A stretch of 64,000 nucleotides of DNA from Lagopus muta (GCF_023343835.1 NC_064439.1:32748508-32812507); one strand, 5' to 3'. Shown: positions 48,712-62,870, counted from the first letter of the stretch. The notes: generated from the sequence alone by a model not told the origin. Numbers and translations are program-made.

Positions 48712-51700
48712 GTGAGTGGAGTCAGCGGTGATATTAATTGAGTCCTCAGCACTAGCTCTGGCTTGCATGCCTCCTGATATATTAGCACATGTCTAATAAT
48801 AATGTGGGTTGTTTTTTTTTTTTAAGTCCTTTCTGCCCCTCAATTTCCTCCTTGCTCCACATGATGTTACTAAAAAATATTTAAGGCAGACATAACAGCG
48901 ATTTAAGACTGAGTTGGTAGAACGCTTCTCAAGCTTCTGTTCCTTCCCTTGTCTCATCCTAATGTTTCAAGCCAGCTATTGCAAATTCCTTAATGGTTAG
49001 TATGAGGGGACACACTAAGCAAGATGCGTTTGTCTTTTTTCTGCTCATATGTGGATGCAATATGTTATATTTCATACTATGTTGATACTATATTGATATT
49101 AAGACTCTCCTGATGTCTTTAAATTCTTAAATACAATGCTACTTTTTTTTTTTTTTTTTTAAATCTTTGAGAGATTTACTCTACTAAATATTCTCCATTG
49201 AAAGCGCAGCCTATAGATGAATTCTGCCCCAGGACGCACATGTGGGATTCCTGTTGGCTGGCAACCTGCCATGTGCTTCTGAGGATATAATCTGACCTGT
49301 AATGTGAGATGTTTTATTTAAAAAAACCCAACCAAACAAAAAACCTGAAGTGACAAGGATTTAAGCTGCTGAGATGTTTAATTGGACTTAAGAGTTTCTT
49401 CTGCAGCACCAATACCATCATCTCTTCCTGTTCAGTGCCAAGGGAAGAAGTTCCGTGTGTGGCACTTCCCATCCTAATTGGTTTAGTGAAGAGCTTGCAA
49501 GGAAAACTTTGAGGCAAGGACATATTTTGTGCTTTTGCCACAGGCTTCCTGTATGCATCTGTTTTAAGTGATTTAGCTTACCCATTTCTCAGATTCCTCC
49601 TCTCTTAATGAGGGTAATATTTCCTTCTATGTTTAAGGTTTTCAGCTGGCTCATATTTTTACAATCCCATAGGTTCTTATGGTGGAACAATGGGCTAACA
49701 AAGTACTGTGTGAGTATCACCAGAATGTAGGCGTTTCTGTCAGCAGCTGAACTAAGAAAAAGGAGAATTCTGAGAATGAAGGCTGAGCAGCTTTGCTGCT
49801 CGTCTAAGCAGGAGCCTTTCTATAGATGCTGGAGTGCATCTTTCTGATTGTCCCTCTGACCAAGGACTTGTGCCTTCAGCCCTGCACAGCCAAAGTTAAG
49901 CTTCCACTGGACTATTCTCTCACAGAGATAGTATAATAACATCTGAGTCTTACGGTCAAAATTGAACTTTTTGTTGAATTCCAGAACAAACTTCCACTCA
50001 AATCAGTGGACTTAAGTGTTTTCAGTCAGTGGTGGGGAGCTAATCCTCCCAACAAACTCATTTATGTGCTCAGAGACACTATTTTGTTGTATGCAATTGC
50101 AATTTGGGAAGGCATTAAGGTTTAAGTTCCCACTCCAAAGCATGATCTCTGATTGCCGTGAATGTGGAATTGACACAAGTGTGTTTTGTAGCAAGATGCC
50201 TGATGGCTTCTCCACCAGTGAGTGTGGATGCCTGTCCGAGGATGTTGATGTTCTGCATAAGAAAGTAGTTTACAAAAAAAGACACAAGAACCTGGGCTGG
50301 AGGAATAGCTTCTCCTCATTCACACAAAGCCCTCTTTAAGCTTGGCTGCTTTCACTCTGGAGACAAAGCATGGTGTTCCATGAAGGGAAATACTTTATTT
50401 TTTGTCTCACAATTTCATTGAGCAAAGTCTTTCATAAATTCCGTTTGTTCTTAACATAAATTTCTAGTGCTGCATTTCTTCCAGATGAGTAAGCAATGAA
50501 CCAGGATTTCACAGTGAGGAAAAGGTCTTGGGGATTTTTTTTTTTTTTTTCCAGGGAACTCATTTCCATTACTTATGTTGCTTTGTCTGTGGGCTTAAAG
50601 TCTCAGAAGGTGTATTCTACTGCAACTATTTATACCATAGCCACAAGCAAAGTCACTTAGCCAAGAATATATACTGTATTTACAGACTTATGTCACTTTA
50701 ACTCTGTCATTGCTAGTTTTTGACAGTCACTATGTACCTGTTGCTTTAAAAATCTGCTTTTAATATATAATATAGCTTAGACACACACGTGTGTGCATAT
50801 CTATCTATCTATCTATATATGTATGTATGTATGTATTTTTTTTTTTCCCAAGCTATGGTGAAACACCTCTTGGTCTTTACTAGTCCTGAACTAACTCTGT
50901 TAAAACTACTACAGTAGTTCTGCAGATTCACTTAGTGAAGGAAACTTTACTGAATTTTAACTTAGCAAACTATGTATTCAAGTGTTCCAACATCTTTTCA
51001 AGCTTTCTCTCCTTTGTCTTGGTCAAAATGAGCTGTTTGTTGTAAAATTCTGCTGTCAGAACCTATTAGTACAGCTATTAATAGCATAAAAAAACAGAGC
51101 ACTTCTCTGCGTGACAAAGGGGAGGAAGATAATTTACTATTGTGAAGGATCACCAATAATTGTAAGGTATTGAGCACCTTTGCACCAACAGTTTGATGTC
51201 AGTGTATTGGTTTTCCACAAATAAAGAAACATTTTTGCCTGAATGTTTCTAGGTAGGGAAGAGCTGGCTTTTGTGACTATTCATAGGAGTTCAGGAGATA
51301 GGTTGCAGAAAGACACAAAAGCAGAAAAATCCAGTGAAGTGATTTAAGATGCGCTCATTACTTTGCATTTGCCGTGGGCTAAAGGCATACACAATAGCAG
51401 TTATCACAGTTCCTCAGGCGTGTGGTGACTTGTGAAGCTCTGGTAGTGGAGCCTGTGTCCCAGACCCTTAAAACCCAAACTTGATCTTGCTACATTTTCA
51501 AGCAAATATGTGAACCCTTGCTGTTTGTAACTCCAGTGAGAACTTCTTCAAATATATTTCTAAGGAGAGTACTGATGTTTGTTACTTACGCTCACATTTA
51601 CAAATTGTCTGTGGCTGTTCTTGTGCCATTTGGACACAATTCTAGCAGGATACATTTCTTTCAAAGTCTCATTTTTAAAATTCTGACTAATGCCAAAAGT

Positions 51701-51757
51701 TTATTAGAGAATTAAATTCTTTTTTTTTTTCTTCCTCTCTCTGTTTTTGCCTGACAG
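48712..51757 (+). other. CREB5: CREB5 intron 3 (3.0 kb)
   Basis: Lies between the two halves of the zinc finger and is phase 0. It contains T-runs near 49143 and 50536 and a compound microsatellite at 50781-50836. I see no other gene in it. Confidence 0.95.
50781..50838 (+). repeat. Compound microsatellite: CACACACGTGTGTG palindrome, CTAT, GTAT, T-run
   Basis: A self-complementary CACACACGTGTGTG at 50782-50795 leads into CTAT repeats, then TATG repeats, then a T-run, in intron 3. Confidence 0.92.
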
Positions 51758-51851
51758 CGTTTTCCAACAGAGGATCATCTGATGATTCACAGGCACAAAC
51801 ATGAAATGACTTTGAAGTTTCCTTCAATAAAAACAGATAATATGTTATCAG
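51758..51851 (+). CDS. CREB5: CREB5 exon 4: residues 26-56, second half of finger and kinase-docking segment
   Basis: A 94-base exon, phase 0 in and phase 1 out. The acceptor is a long T/C tract ending in GACAG at 51757; the donor is GTAAGA at 51852-51857. It encodes RFPTEDHLMIHRHKHEMTL and then KFPSIKTDNMLS. His36 and His40 complete the finger begun in exon 3, giving C-x4-C-x12-H-x3-H. The following KHEMTLKF stretch corresponds to the segment of ATF2 that docks the stress kinases JNK and p38. The shared HRHKHEMTLKF and the divergence from ATF2's KFGPAR continuation point to CREB5. The remaining G joins AT of exon 5 to make Asp57. Confidence 0.97.
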
Positions 51852-54737
51852 GTAAGAAGACGTGAATTCAAGAGTCAAGAGAACTATTCAGATGATGTTG
51901 GAAGTATGACTTCTACTGGAGAGCTAGTGGCAAAATACCTCAGAGGTTGTTGTTTTTTTTTGTTTTAAAAAGCTCAAATGAAACAACAAGTAGAGGTAAA
52001 ATAATCTAGAATGTGTATCTTTGGACAAAATGACAGCTGCCATTCTTATGCCATCCCCCAGGTATGGCAAGAGAGGGAAAGAAATTGTTAAACCTCCACC
52101 ATGCTGGTAGCTCTATCAGTGACTCCCTTGTCAACATGACAATGAAATATGGGCACTTAAGTGCATGTCACCTGGAAGCCAGCAGTGAGCGTGTTAATGA
52201 AGTGCATTTGTGCCGTTCCTGTAAGGCTCACTATTTTAAGTTTGACAGGCTCCCTTCAGCAGCTGGAACAGGCCACATCATGTGAATCACCTTTATAAAG
52301 GCCTGCCCACTGTAAATAGCTGTAAATCCTTCAGCTGAAGAAAGGTAAATCAGGGGGTAATATCCAGTATTCTTTCTCCCTAGAATTAAGTCTCTCTCTC
52401 ATCACTTCCCCCCATCGCACACAGACGTTATACAGAACTATGTTTACGTACAATTACAGTCATTAGCTTCTTAAGTGCTTTTCTTACATTCTGGTCTGAG
52501 TAACCACACAGTGGTTGCTTGCTGACAATCAACAACTGCCAGGTAAGGTCAAACTAATGTTAGTCTTACCATTTCTTTCCTCACCTATTCACTTTCCTAT
52601 TGTATATTCCTTGAACTATCATAACAAATCCTTAAGAATAACATCATTAGGATTTGTCAGGCTTTGAAGTAGTTGTAGAGAAAGACTGCAATGGACGTGT
52701 GTGTGGATGTTAACCCTTTTTTTTTTTTTTAATTTCTTGTTTGAAATAGGTTTTTCAAGGTTAATTGTTCTTATCGTAATCTAGGAGTGTCTGCTTAGCA
52801 AAAATTCCTCCATCTATTGTCATTTCAGGTACCTCCTGTATCATGATTAAGAGGTTCTTCCTCACTGGTTGATTAAACACTTAATTTTTATGAAAATTAT
52901 AGTTCACTAGTGATGGTTTGCAAATATTTGATTTGGATTTTGCTGGGGACTTTAGGTACCTGTGAGAAATCAGAGAACTAATCCCAAACAGATTTTAGCT
53001 TTTTCCTTATTCTTGAAGATGCCATAGTGGACTAAGATTACTATGAACCAGAACTCAGCACATGGAAGAGCAGGGCTTGTGCAGCAGGTGCATAGCAGTT
53101 GTGCCCACAGAATCCTGTGTTTGGTTGGCAGCACGAATGAGAAAGTGCTGCTCTTGCACTAGACAGTGTCCTCTGGCAGTGAAACTGCTTGAAAACATCT
53201 GTACTGTGAACACGTTCGCTCTGTGAAAGTGCTTAGTTTTGTTAGAACTTTGTTTGGCAAGAGTTGTGCTCTAGGGCAGTTTCTAAAGAGTATATTTGGT
53301 CCCCTGAGTAGAGTAGTTCCATTTATGTTTGGTAACTTCTGTGATTCTGCTCCTTCCAATGGATTGCTTTCCAAGGCAAAATGCATGAACTGGTTTACGC
53401 CACTGCTACCAATAGTGAGGGCCCTTTACATGCAGACAGCTAACTAAGTATGTACAAGTGCAGAATTTTGTGACCATTTTGGCTACAGATTGTTTCTGAG
53501 GGATGTATTGTTTGTGCTTTGTGTATGAATATCCTCTGTAATAATGAGAGTGAAAAGCTATATGTGTTCTCAGAGATTATGGCAAATATGTCAGCAACTT
53601 GATACTTTGTGTATGGCTTTTTTTTTTGTTCTCTTGGTGGATTTGTTCGTCATTATGCAGTCCTTGGTATCGAAGCATTGCAGACCTCCTCTCTCCAGAG
53701 AGACACTGAAAAATGTTTGTTTTGTTACCCACCTAAACCCCGGGGAAATCTACATACCTTAAAGTTTAAGATGTTTTATTCTTAGATTGCGTAGTGAACA
53801 ATTAATGGGGAACAATTATATGGGGAAAAAAGAAACAGGCATCTTTCTTAAACATTTGCCTTCATCTTCCTGGTGTTTTTTTTTTTTCTTTTTTCTTTTT
53901 TTTTCCAGTTTTGCTCATTCTATTTTATTATTTCTTTTTTTTTCTTTAAATTTTCTGCCATTAGTAATTTCAAAGAACTGCAGCAGCAATTGCCCTATAA
54001 TAAGCAAGATGCAGCATTACTAACTGATGCTGCTTTTCTTTTTTTATTTCTTCCCTTTTTAAGCTGTGTAGAAGTGAGTCTCTTCTTTTTTTTTCCCCAG
54101 TTGTGTACTATAATTTAACGTGGCACTTCGTGTTTGATTCCATTCATTATTTCAGAAAGAATGTGAAAAAAATTTGTACGTAATTAGTGCATACAAAATA
54201 ATGGGCTGCATGCTTTCAGATAGCCATTACATTATCGTCTGTGCTTCAAGACGTAGTTCATCACCCATTCTGATGGTTAATCTCATATCAGTGATACTTA
54301 GTATGCACTAAGCACATCTTATCAGAACCATTATTGGCAATATATACTAAAAAACCTTGAGGGGTGCTTGATCTTGTACCAGCACAGCATGCAAACCAAA
54401 CAAAATATGATTCAGGAAGTAGGAACATGTTTCTTATGTAAAATCTGTTAAGATCTGGAATATTGATTTGCAAGTGAAAGTTAAAATTATGAGCTATATA
54501 TAAAGGTAGATATTGTTCTGTAGGTGGAGTCAGCATTTAATAAAAACATTTCCATGACCTAATTGAAATTATTGATTCTATTTTGACTCATTTGGTGTGT
54601 TTAGCAAAGAGCTCACTATGTTATCAAATAGCTCCACTACATTTACTTCAATTCTTTGAAGTTTTTGCTGGCTGAAGAACAAATTTTATGGTATCTGGCA
54701 ATTTTTGAACTAATTCAGAAACTTCAAGTACATGGAC

Positions 54738-54970
54738 AGAATCACACAGAATCACAGAATTGCAGAGGTTGGAAAGGACCTCAAGAGATCATTGAGTTCA
54801 ACTCCTCTTCTAAAGCAGATACCCTACAATAGGTCACACAGATGGGTGTCCTGATGGATCTTTGAATATCTCCATAGAAGAAGATTTCACAACTTCTCTG
54901 AGCAGCCTGTTCCAGTGCTCCATCACCCTTACCACAGTTAAAACAGATTTATGTTCTCTGATGTTATAAA
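54738..54970 (-). mobile_element. CR1 LINE 3' fragment in CREB5 intron 4
   Basis: AGAATCACAGAATTGCAGAG, GTTGGAAAGGACCTCAAGAG, ATCATTGAGTTCAACTCC and GAGCAGCCTGTTCCAGTGCT are the complement of a CR1 3' end. It is fairly diverged. Confidence 0.93.
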
Positions 54971-56469
54971 TGGATAGAAGGTCCTTAAGAGGCATTTCAT
55001 TATAGTCAAGAGATTCTTCTGTTGGATAATTTGATGTTCATTTAAAAAGACAGGAAAAAAAAAAAAAAAAAGTAATGTTATTTATTATTCCTTCTTGTGT
55101 GCATTTTATTTTACAACCTTGCTGTAGTGAGAGCCATGGACAGTTTCCACTTGCAGCTTTATTAGCCAAAGGAGAGCTGTTCAAGTTAACATGGAATATC
55201 TTGTGTAACTTTTCTAGGTTAGTCATTCCTGTAGGAAACTTTGTAGTTAGGTTGACTGAAATAGACATCATCTTTGCTGTTGTGCTAACTGCACTTTACA
55301 TTGCTTTGAAACTCTGTAGTTTGATGTGCATGTCAAAGCTTTTTTGTTTTTGAAATATTAATGCCTGGTGACAGATTGTTCCCTCCAGGTAAGTTCTGGC
55401 AGCTGTGTGGGACTGAACTTTGGGAGGGAAGGACACTGAGATTCCCTACATATCAAATTTTAGAAGGGTCTGAAACCCTACCACCTTTGTGGAGGAGAAG
55501 GTCTCCCTCAAAATGCTGCTACCAGATGTAGGCTAGGTTTACCTGTATGGAAACTTTGTTTTATTTCTGAGCTTTTGGTAGTAAAGCCCACTGTACACAG
55601 TCAAACACAATCAATCTCTAGATAAAAAAGAGGGTATGCCAAAGGCAGTGCAAATGTATTACTTTTCCAGGTAATGCCCATGCCAGTGAGGTAATTTATG
55701 TCTTCCTTGATCAACTCATCTTCTTTCTCATTGTGATTTACGTGGGGAGGTTTATCTAGAATGAATGTAGTAGAGTGCAAAATGATTGGATGTAAGGAAA
55801 TATAGTTTCATTTGATTGCTTGTACTCTTCTTTGTCCCTCACTTTGCCTAACAATGAAATGTCAGTTGCACTTTTTTCTTCAAAAACTCACATGAGCAAG
55901 CTCTGAGAAAAGATTGAAGACACGCTGTACATGTTATGTGCACCTTGACAGAAAGTCCAATCAGCACTTTAAATAGTTTATCTTTTAGCAGTAAAGTTCA
56001 TGGGGAGCCTTCTACTGTGAGGGTAGTTTGGCCAGGTGCACCTGGGCCCACTTCTTCCTCTTCTACTCTTGTACTTGTCACTTACTTGATGTCTCATGAC
56101 CTTGAGCTTCTTAGTACACTTGGGTGGTAGTTTGCTGCATCAATGAAGAAACTTTACTGAATTTCTCAGGACATTAGTCTTTCCTTGTTGCTGCTTGATG
56201 GGCAGCCCTTCAAATTTCATTGCTAGTGCTGTTAGTCAGACTTTGTTATCATTGTGTGAAAGTATAACATGGGTAAGTATATAACTTCAACAAAGCCCAC
56301 AGCTGAACAAGCCAAATGGCTGTTATTACTGCACATCAGACTAAACATTTTTTTTTAAAAGATGAAGAATCAAGTTACACTTTGGAGCTGTGCTGTTAGA
56401 TTGCTTTTATTGAGGATGAATAATGTTTGCAGTAGTTTAATGTTCAATACAAACTCTGAACTTTCGAAG

Positions 56470-56520
56470 TTTTTCTTTTTCCTTTTTTTTTTTTTTCTTC
56501 TTTTTCTTCTTTTTTTTCTT
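56470..56520 (+). repeat. Uninterrupted polypyrimidine tract, about 50 bases
   Basis: Only C and T, mostly T, across intron 4. No convincing exon follows it. Confidence 0.9.
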
Positions 56521-59500
56521 ATCTTTCAAATCAAAGCTTGTTTCACATAGCTTTCCTTTTGGTTCTTCAGTTCTTTTGTTAGTGGATATCATGTTTTAAA
56601 GTTTTCATTCATGCTTTGAGAGGTAGAATTCTGGGATTTGATGGTTTTACAAAATGATGATTTACTTGATGATTTAAATGAACTATATGCTGCAAACTAA
56701 CATGGCATTTCCTGGGATGGTACTTAGAAAGGCTGTTATTTTGAAAGTAAAATATTGAGACTGAGTGTCCTTTCTGAGGCTGTTATCTTGGTAATTAAAA
56801 TGAAAACAAATCAACCAACACACACATGCACACAGACTCAACCACACAGACAAACATAGTGAATACCTGAAGGATTCTTTTTCTTTACTAAGTAAAAATT
56901 TCCTATTGCCTTACAGTGTATACATTCAGTGTGCTCAGAGAACAAAGATGCATCGCTCCAAACACTGAAGACATATTTTTCAAAATGTTCAGCAGCCCAA
57001 ATATATTCTGTGTGTGAAGTTAAAGTCAAAATCTGATTGCTGACCTTTCTGCTTTAAGAAGGCATAGGTTACCCTGGGATCTGCATAGACTAGACCTCCT
57101 GGTCTTACATTAACACTTCTATGTATCTACTTACACTTTTTGGGCTTATTTAAACTTTGTTTCTTGCAGCTTTTCTGTCTATGATTACGTTATTAGAGAG
57201 GCTGATGGTTCATCTGAGTAATAGGCTGAACAAAATATTTATTGCCCAGTTTGAAGCAGGATGGGTTCTGTGTTTAAGCTAGTGGTAAAGGCTAGATAGA
57301 ATTAACTTGCTAAGTAATGGGCTGATGGCACATTTAGGTAGATGAGAAACCTGAAAGACAAGGAAATGATTGCTGGCAGCAGCTTGGGATGGAAAGACTT
57401 TTGTTTAAACAATGGGACCTGATTGGGATGGCCAGTCAATTTAGCAGCTGGATATCTAGGGTTAACCCTGAGTGAGCCAAATCCCAAGATGCTCTCAGTT
57501 AAAAATGCAGTTTGGGCCATTGAAAGTCAGGCCTGTGTGGATAACACTGTGCGTGCAGGACAGCTTTGTACAGTAATGCATGTCCTCAGCAGGAATGCTG
57601 AGTGTAGTGCTAGCTATGTCTGAGTTTTAGTCCAGATGGGTCTGGCACATCCACTTGCTGAATTACAACAAATCAGAGCCCTGTTCTCAGTGAGCCTTCA
57701 ATAGTTGTGGGCGCTAGTGATAGCAACAAAAGGTTTGTTTGTACCAAACAGGGAACAGTGAGGTCAGGCACAAGCTGTTGGAACTATTAATGCATTTTTA
57801 AGTGCTGAGAATTAGGAATATTTTATTAATTCTAGGAGACCTGAATGTGTAACTTATGCTAGGGTCTCCTTTGTAATATTCTTCCCAATTAAAACATGAG
57901 GGCGCACCTAATTTGTGCTTAAGGGTAATTGTAGTGTTGAGTAAACTCTTCTGCAAATTCTTCCATCACCTAAGGAAGAGCTTGTTTTCCAGGGGCTGAA
58001 TAGTTGTGGTAGGAGCAAACAAAGTCCAATGGGTTTGGTAGATGTGAGGTCTTGAAATAAGTGGATGCAGTATAATTATTGTGCAAAATAAAGTCTTGAT
58101 GCTTTAAAGTCTGGATCCTCATCAGTTTTGCTGTCGTACAAACACAGAGGTTTCATGGACTTCTGGTTTCTACAGATGCTGAAGGATGAACAAAGCAGAA
58201 AGTTGTCTCTTGGTTTATATCTCGCTGAGCTGTCTTCCAGGAGGCTTTGTGGCTGGAGTTAATGATGGTACTTTCATGGTATTTTTTTCCCTCTCTTGAC
58301 AGAGAGGAGAGGAAAGAGGGACAGTCTGTTTTAATAAAATCACATTTAGAATTCTTGCCAGTCTGATTTTTGAATCATAGAAGCTACAGCGACTGTACAG
58401 GAAGACTGATGTAGTCATTGAAGATTACCATGTCAATATGTTGGTGATCTAAATAATGTAGTTCAACTACCAGCTTTAATGCTTTTAGATAATGAAGCAG
58501 TTAATTGATAAGACTGGGTGTAGCCCACTGCAGATAACAAAACAGAGCAGATTATCTCAGTCTGCTTGTGATACAGAAGACACACTCTTCCTGCACATAG
58601 AAGAAAGCAATATGAAGCCTTCGTATGTTTTCTCTGGATGGTTTGTTTTCACTGTTAAAATTATTTATTTAATGGAGAACTTTTTTCTTTCTGTCTTACA
58701 TTTATAGAATAGATGCTGAACAGACCAAAAACAATTATATTGGTTTCTGTTACACATGCCTTATAATCAACTTGTTACCCATTAATTTGCTGATGTAATC
58801 TATTAAAGTAATTCCTGATTTCTTGAACAACTGTACATCTTGATGAGAAAAAACGAGACCTTATTCATGGTAAGGTAGATACCCTGCACCTCCTTCCCCT
58901 TCGTCACACAGAAAAAATTATGTATATATGTCTGTATATCTGGATTCAAGCAACTACAGAGAAACTTAGGATTTTTAGTTTTGATGAATGTGGTGCTATT
59001 GGCTTGTTTATTGTGAAACCCTGGTTTCTCATCTCAGTCATGAAAATGATACCTTGCTTATTTGATATGAATATGCCACTTCTAAAAATAAGATGTTTCA
59101 TGTATTTGCCTCACATTCAAATATCTACGTGCCTTTTATGTCAGACTTGGCAAAGATTATTTTTATATTTTTCTACAAGGTAGTCATGTTTTTTTTGCTA
59201 AAGTAATACTTGGTTTATCTCTCCTTCTTTTCAGTACACTTCACTTCCACTGCAAATTGCAGTCCATAGTCCAAAGGTATTCCTGGTGAAACTGTACTGA
59301 GATCAGTAAGGTTACTCCCAGAGAACAGTTTGGCACTTCTTGTTTAGGGTATGGACCTGTACAGTGGCAAGTGCCCTCAGGCTCCATAGTGTCAGCAACT
59401 CATTGACTTGGCCTCTTATGCTGAGTTCTTGTGAGATTCTTGGAAAGTCTTGTGCTTCTGCCTGGTAATACAGTAATCAAAAAACTGTGAAAACTAATAG

Positions 59501-61190
59501 ATAAATACGTGCACATTCCCAAACACTTGAGTTTTGTTTCCTTTACGCTCACAAGTATAATGCTCAAGCCAAAAGAAATAAACCAGAATTTTAACATTAA
59601 GGATTTGCCTTTTGTGTTATCTCAGTTTGTTCCATCAAAAATATAAATGCAAACCCATGTGCTAGCCCGTATATTACTTAAGAAAGTCAAGCCTGTAGAA
59701 CTATGCCTTCTACAGGTAGAAATCAGCTTCACTGTGGCTTTTTGGGGCAGAAGATGGATTCCAATTGCTTATTTTTCAAGTGGAAACTGCATTTCTTCTC
59801 GAATGCATTCATTTTTTGCTGCTTTTTGTTTAGGGTTTGCTGTGTGTTTCTATTCTGATCATGTGATGTTTATTGTGTCTGGTAACTATTCCCTGTCATG
59901 GTGAAATACTGGATCTAAATTGAACTTAGCTAGGTGCAAGATACTAAATTTTTCTTCCAGAGTTCAGCTGAAGTGGGATGCTTTCTTCTGAGGTCAGAAT
60001 TGGCCCGGTATAGGCAATGGGATTAGTATGACACAGTTTTCCTTCTTTAAAGAATGAGTTTCAGACAATAGAGTAGTTGTCTATGAGTATGCAGAAGTTG
60101 ATTTTTCAAGACAGTTCAGTCTTTCCATAAAATTAGGTACTCCAAAGCAGTTTGAGCTGGAACATGGAAGTGAGAAAAAGAAAGTGCCACGCAAGAGAAG
60201 GTTTTGTTAATGTGGTTCTGTACTGTAGTTCTGGGAGGATGCTGATGTGCAGTAGCAAAGAACTTGCCCCAGAATGAATGGTGTTGCCTCAGAGCTGGTC
60301 TTTGAAGAGACGATAGTTCCCAAGTTTGGGCTTGACTTTTCATTTAATGGACAAGGACCAGCCAAAGTCATTGCTTAAGCAACACCCTACAGAGCACTTT
60401 AGCTCATCTGTCCTGCAGGTTTTTGAAAAGAAGATGAAAATCTTGTACCTGCTTGAGTTCCTACAGCCTGTGAGATTCAAAATAATCTTGCCCTACCCTG
60501 GGTTTTTTGAGAGGGCAAAAATATTCCTAGAGATGCAGAAAACTTAAAAATCTTTTTAGTCCAGATCTCATAGTTTATATGTATTATGAATGACTTTTAG
60601 GTATAAAACAGATATGGATGCTTCTTTGGGGTCAGAGTTTATTTTTCCTTGATGCTGTTTCATTTCTTTGAAAATTGCACTAGAAGCAGAACTTCATACC
60701 GTGGCTAACACCCCATGTGTTTCAGAGACGTGCTCATTGGAGGTGTTTTTTCACGCTCTGAAGGCATGAGTTAGTGCATGTCTGCCACATTTACCTGCAT
60801 GCTGCAGTGTAAATGTGCATTATAATGCGGTCTGTGCGCTGTTTTGCACGCAGCTATTATTGGAAGTTTATGCATAGTTATAATGACCATTTCCACATGT
60901 GAAGGATATACTTTTGTGTTACATGCTCTGTGAAAATCTGGCCTGTTTTCTTTCTGGTTGAACGATGACTGCTGCCTGCTTTCAGACACTGCTGGCAAGC
61001 ACTGTCTGTCTGCAGTGCACAGTGTCAGACTTCAGTGCTGTGTGGTTTGCTTTTAATGATGGTGCGGTAGGAGTGGGGCAGCCTGGAAAGGTTAGCTAGA
61101 ACCTCTTTCTTTTTTTTCTTTTTTTTGGCAGACTGTCTCCCTTTACTTCAAATAGTAAATATCAGCGATCGTTTCTTTTCATATTCTCAG

Positions 61191-61312
61191 ATCAGACTCC
61201 TACACCGACACGCTTTCTGAAGAACTGTGAGGAAGTGGGCCTCTTCAATGACATCGACTGCTCCTTAGAGCACGAGTTTAGGAAGGCACAAGAAGAAGAA
61301 AACAACAAAAGG
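61191..61312 (+). CDS. CREB5: CREB5 exon 5: residues 57-97, TPTP activation motif
   Basis: A 122-base exon, phase 1 in and phase 0 out. The acceptor ends ATTCTCAG at 61190; the donor is GTGAGT at 61313-61318. It encodes DQTPTPTRFLKNCEEVGLF, then NDIDCSLEHEFRKAQEEE and NNKR. Thr59 and Thr61 are the counterparts of ATF2 Thr69 and Thr71, the JNK/p38 sites that switch on transactivation. The next residues form the conserved hydrophobic and acidic part of the activation domain. Compared with the human protein as I remember it (GLFSELDCSL, EESSKR), this copy has NDI and NNKR, a few conservative changes as expected for an orthologue. The following exon is outside the window. Confidence 0.97.
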
Positions 61313-62870
61313 GTGAGTTTCACCAGGCAGAACCTTTCCTCCCCTTAACAGTCGTGGTGAAAGCAGACTGAACTCTGTTACCAGCTCGTAACCTTTGGGT
61401 TAGAAACTAGGTGGCACTCTAAGTTGTGACATGCTTTTCAAACGATCCTAGCAGTTGACAAAAGAAACCCCAAACCAACAAAAAAAGCAAGCATTAAGTT
61501 TCTAAAAGTGTGTAATGTGTTTGCCAGCGTTTGATTCCAAGTCTCTGCTTTTAAGTAAACTATAATAAAAACCACACACCTCTTGAGGGAGAGGCTTGGG
61601 AAAATTATATCATCTTTTGAAGTGAGGATTGCAGACTTGCTGAAATACATTACAGGGAAGTGCGAATTATGAGAAGACATTTAGTTTAAAAAGCAGTGCT
61701 GATCTATCCTCTGCATCACAGTGGATCCTTGGATTTAGCTGTCATTGCTGCCAGCTTTGTTGTGCGTCTTTATTTATCACAAAGTATTCATGCTGGGGTT
61801 GGGGATGGGAATTTAGCTTAGTAGATAATGTATCAATTTTGCAGTAGTTGTTCTATTACTTTTAGTGTTTTTAAATTCATGTTGAGTTATATAGGCCACT
61901 CTTTACCAGATTTTGCATGTTTGTGCGTCTGAAGGTTGTTACATTGTTTTGTGGCATCCTAAAGAGATGTTAAAACTTTCAAGGAACTGTGAAATAGCTC
62001 AATACACTACAGAGCAAAGAGGTAATGCATGAAATTTTAACTTTTCAAATATGCATCCAGTGATCTGGTTGCTTCTGAGAACTGAAACACATTACTGAAC
62101 ACATTCTGCAGTACTTGGAAATTCATACGCTATGTCCCCTGCCATTGCGGTTCTCCGCCTATTGGACATTGTGTTGTTTGACTTAACTCTCACAGTAATC
62201 TGTTTGTCTAACTTGAACATTAACTGGTACATAGGCTAAAAGTATGGAAAGAAGATCACACAGCAGCTATGGTGCTACAGCCAGAAGGCACTTCTCCTTA
62301 GCGCATGCCTCAGCGTTAGTTTCATGTGTCTGTGTCTCCAACTGCAACTGCTTCCTATATAGGTGTTGCTTCTTGTAGCTGCTGTATATTGCATCACTTG
62401 CTTTGCTGTCCAATTCAAAATTCATACATGTGAGACGTGTGCCTGAGTCGATGCTTGGGATTGTGAAATCTGGAGGTAGCAGCATTTAGGGATCTTTGAA
62501 ATACTTTGATGTCTGCGAAGTGAAGGCATTAGAGCACTTTTTGGAAGAAGTGGGAGCACTAGTTGCTGAGATAAAGAGAGGAAGAGCGGGGATATAGAAA
62601 GAATATGGGAAGAGAATCTAGAAATTTGTGGCTTATGAGGAGGAAGATGGGGGAAGATACAAGAGAAGAGGAGAGAGACTGTGACATAGTAAAATGAGCA
62701 AGTACAAAGTCCAAATATGAGAGTCCAAGTTGTGGTCAAAGGCTGGGAAAATATCCCAGACTGACCTCTGATCCTCACAGCTTTACGCATATGATGAATG
62801 TGAGGAAACAGAATTATAATATAATAAATGTATCTAATTGTACGCTTTAGTTGTTTCTTGTGTGTTGCAG

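Larger units (their letters stand above)
51852..61190 (+). other. CREB5: CREB5 intron 4 (9.3 kb)
   Basis: Phase 1 intron between the docking segment and the TPTP motif. It contains one CR1 fragment (54.7 kb), pyrimidine-rich runs near 53.87 and 56.47 kb, and otherwise unique AT-rich sequence with no coding exon that I can support. Confidence 0.95.

Noticed and set aside
50781..50838. Repeats as a CRISPR-like array
   Set aside because: Tetranucleotide microsatellites without spacers, in a vertebrate intron.
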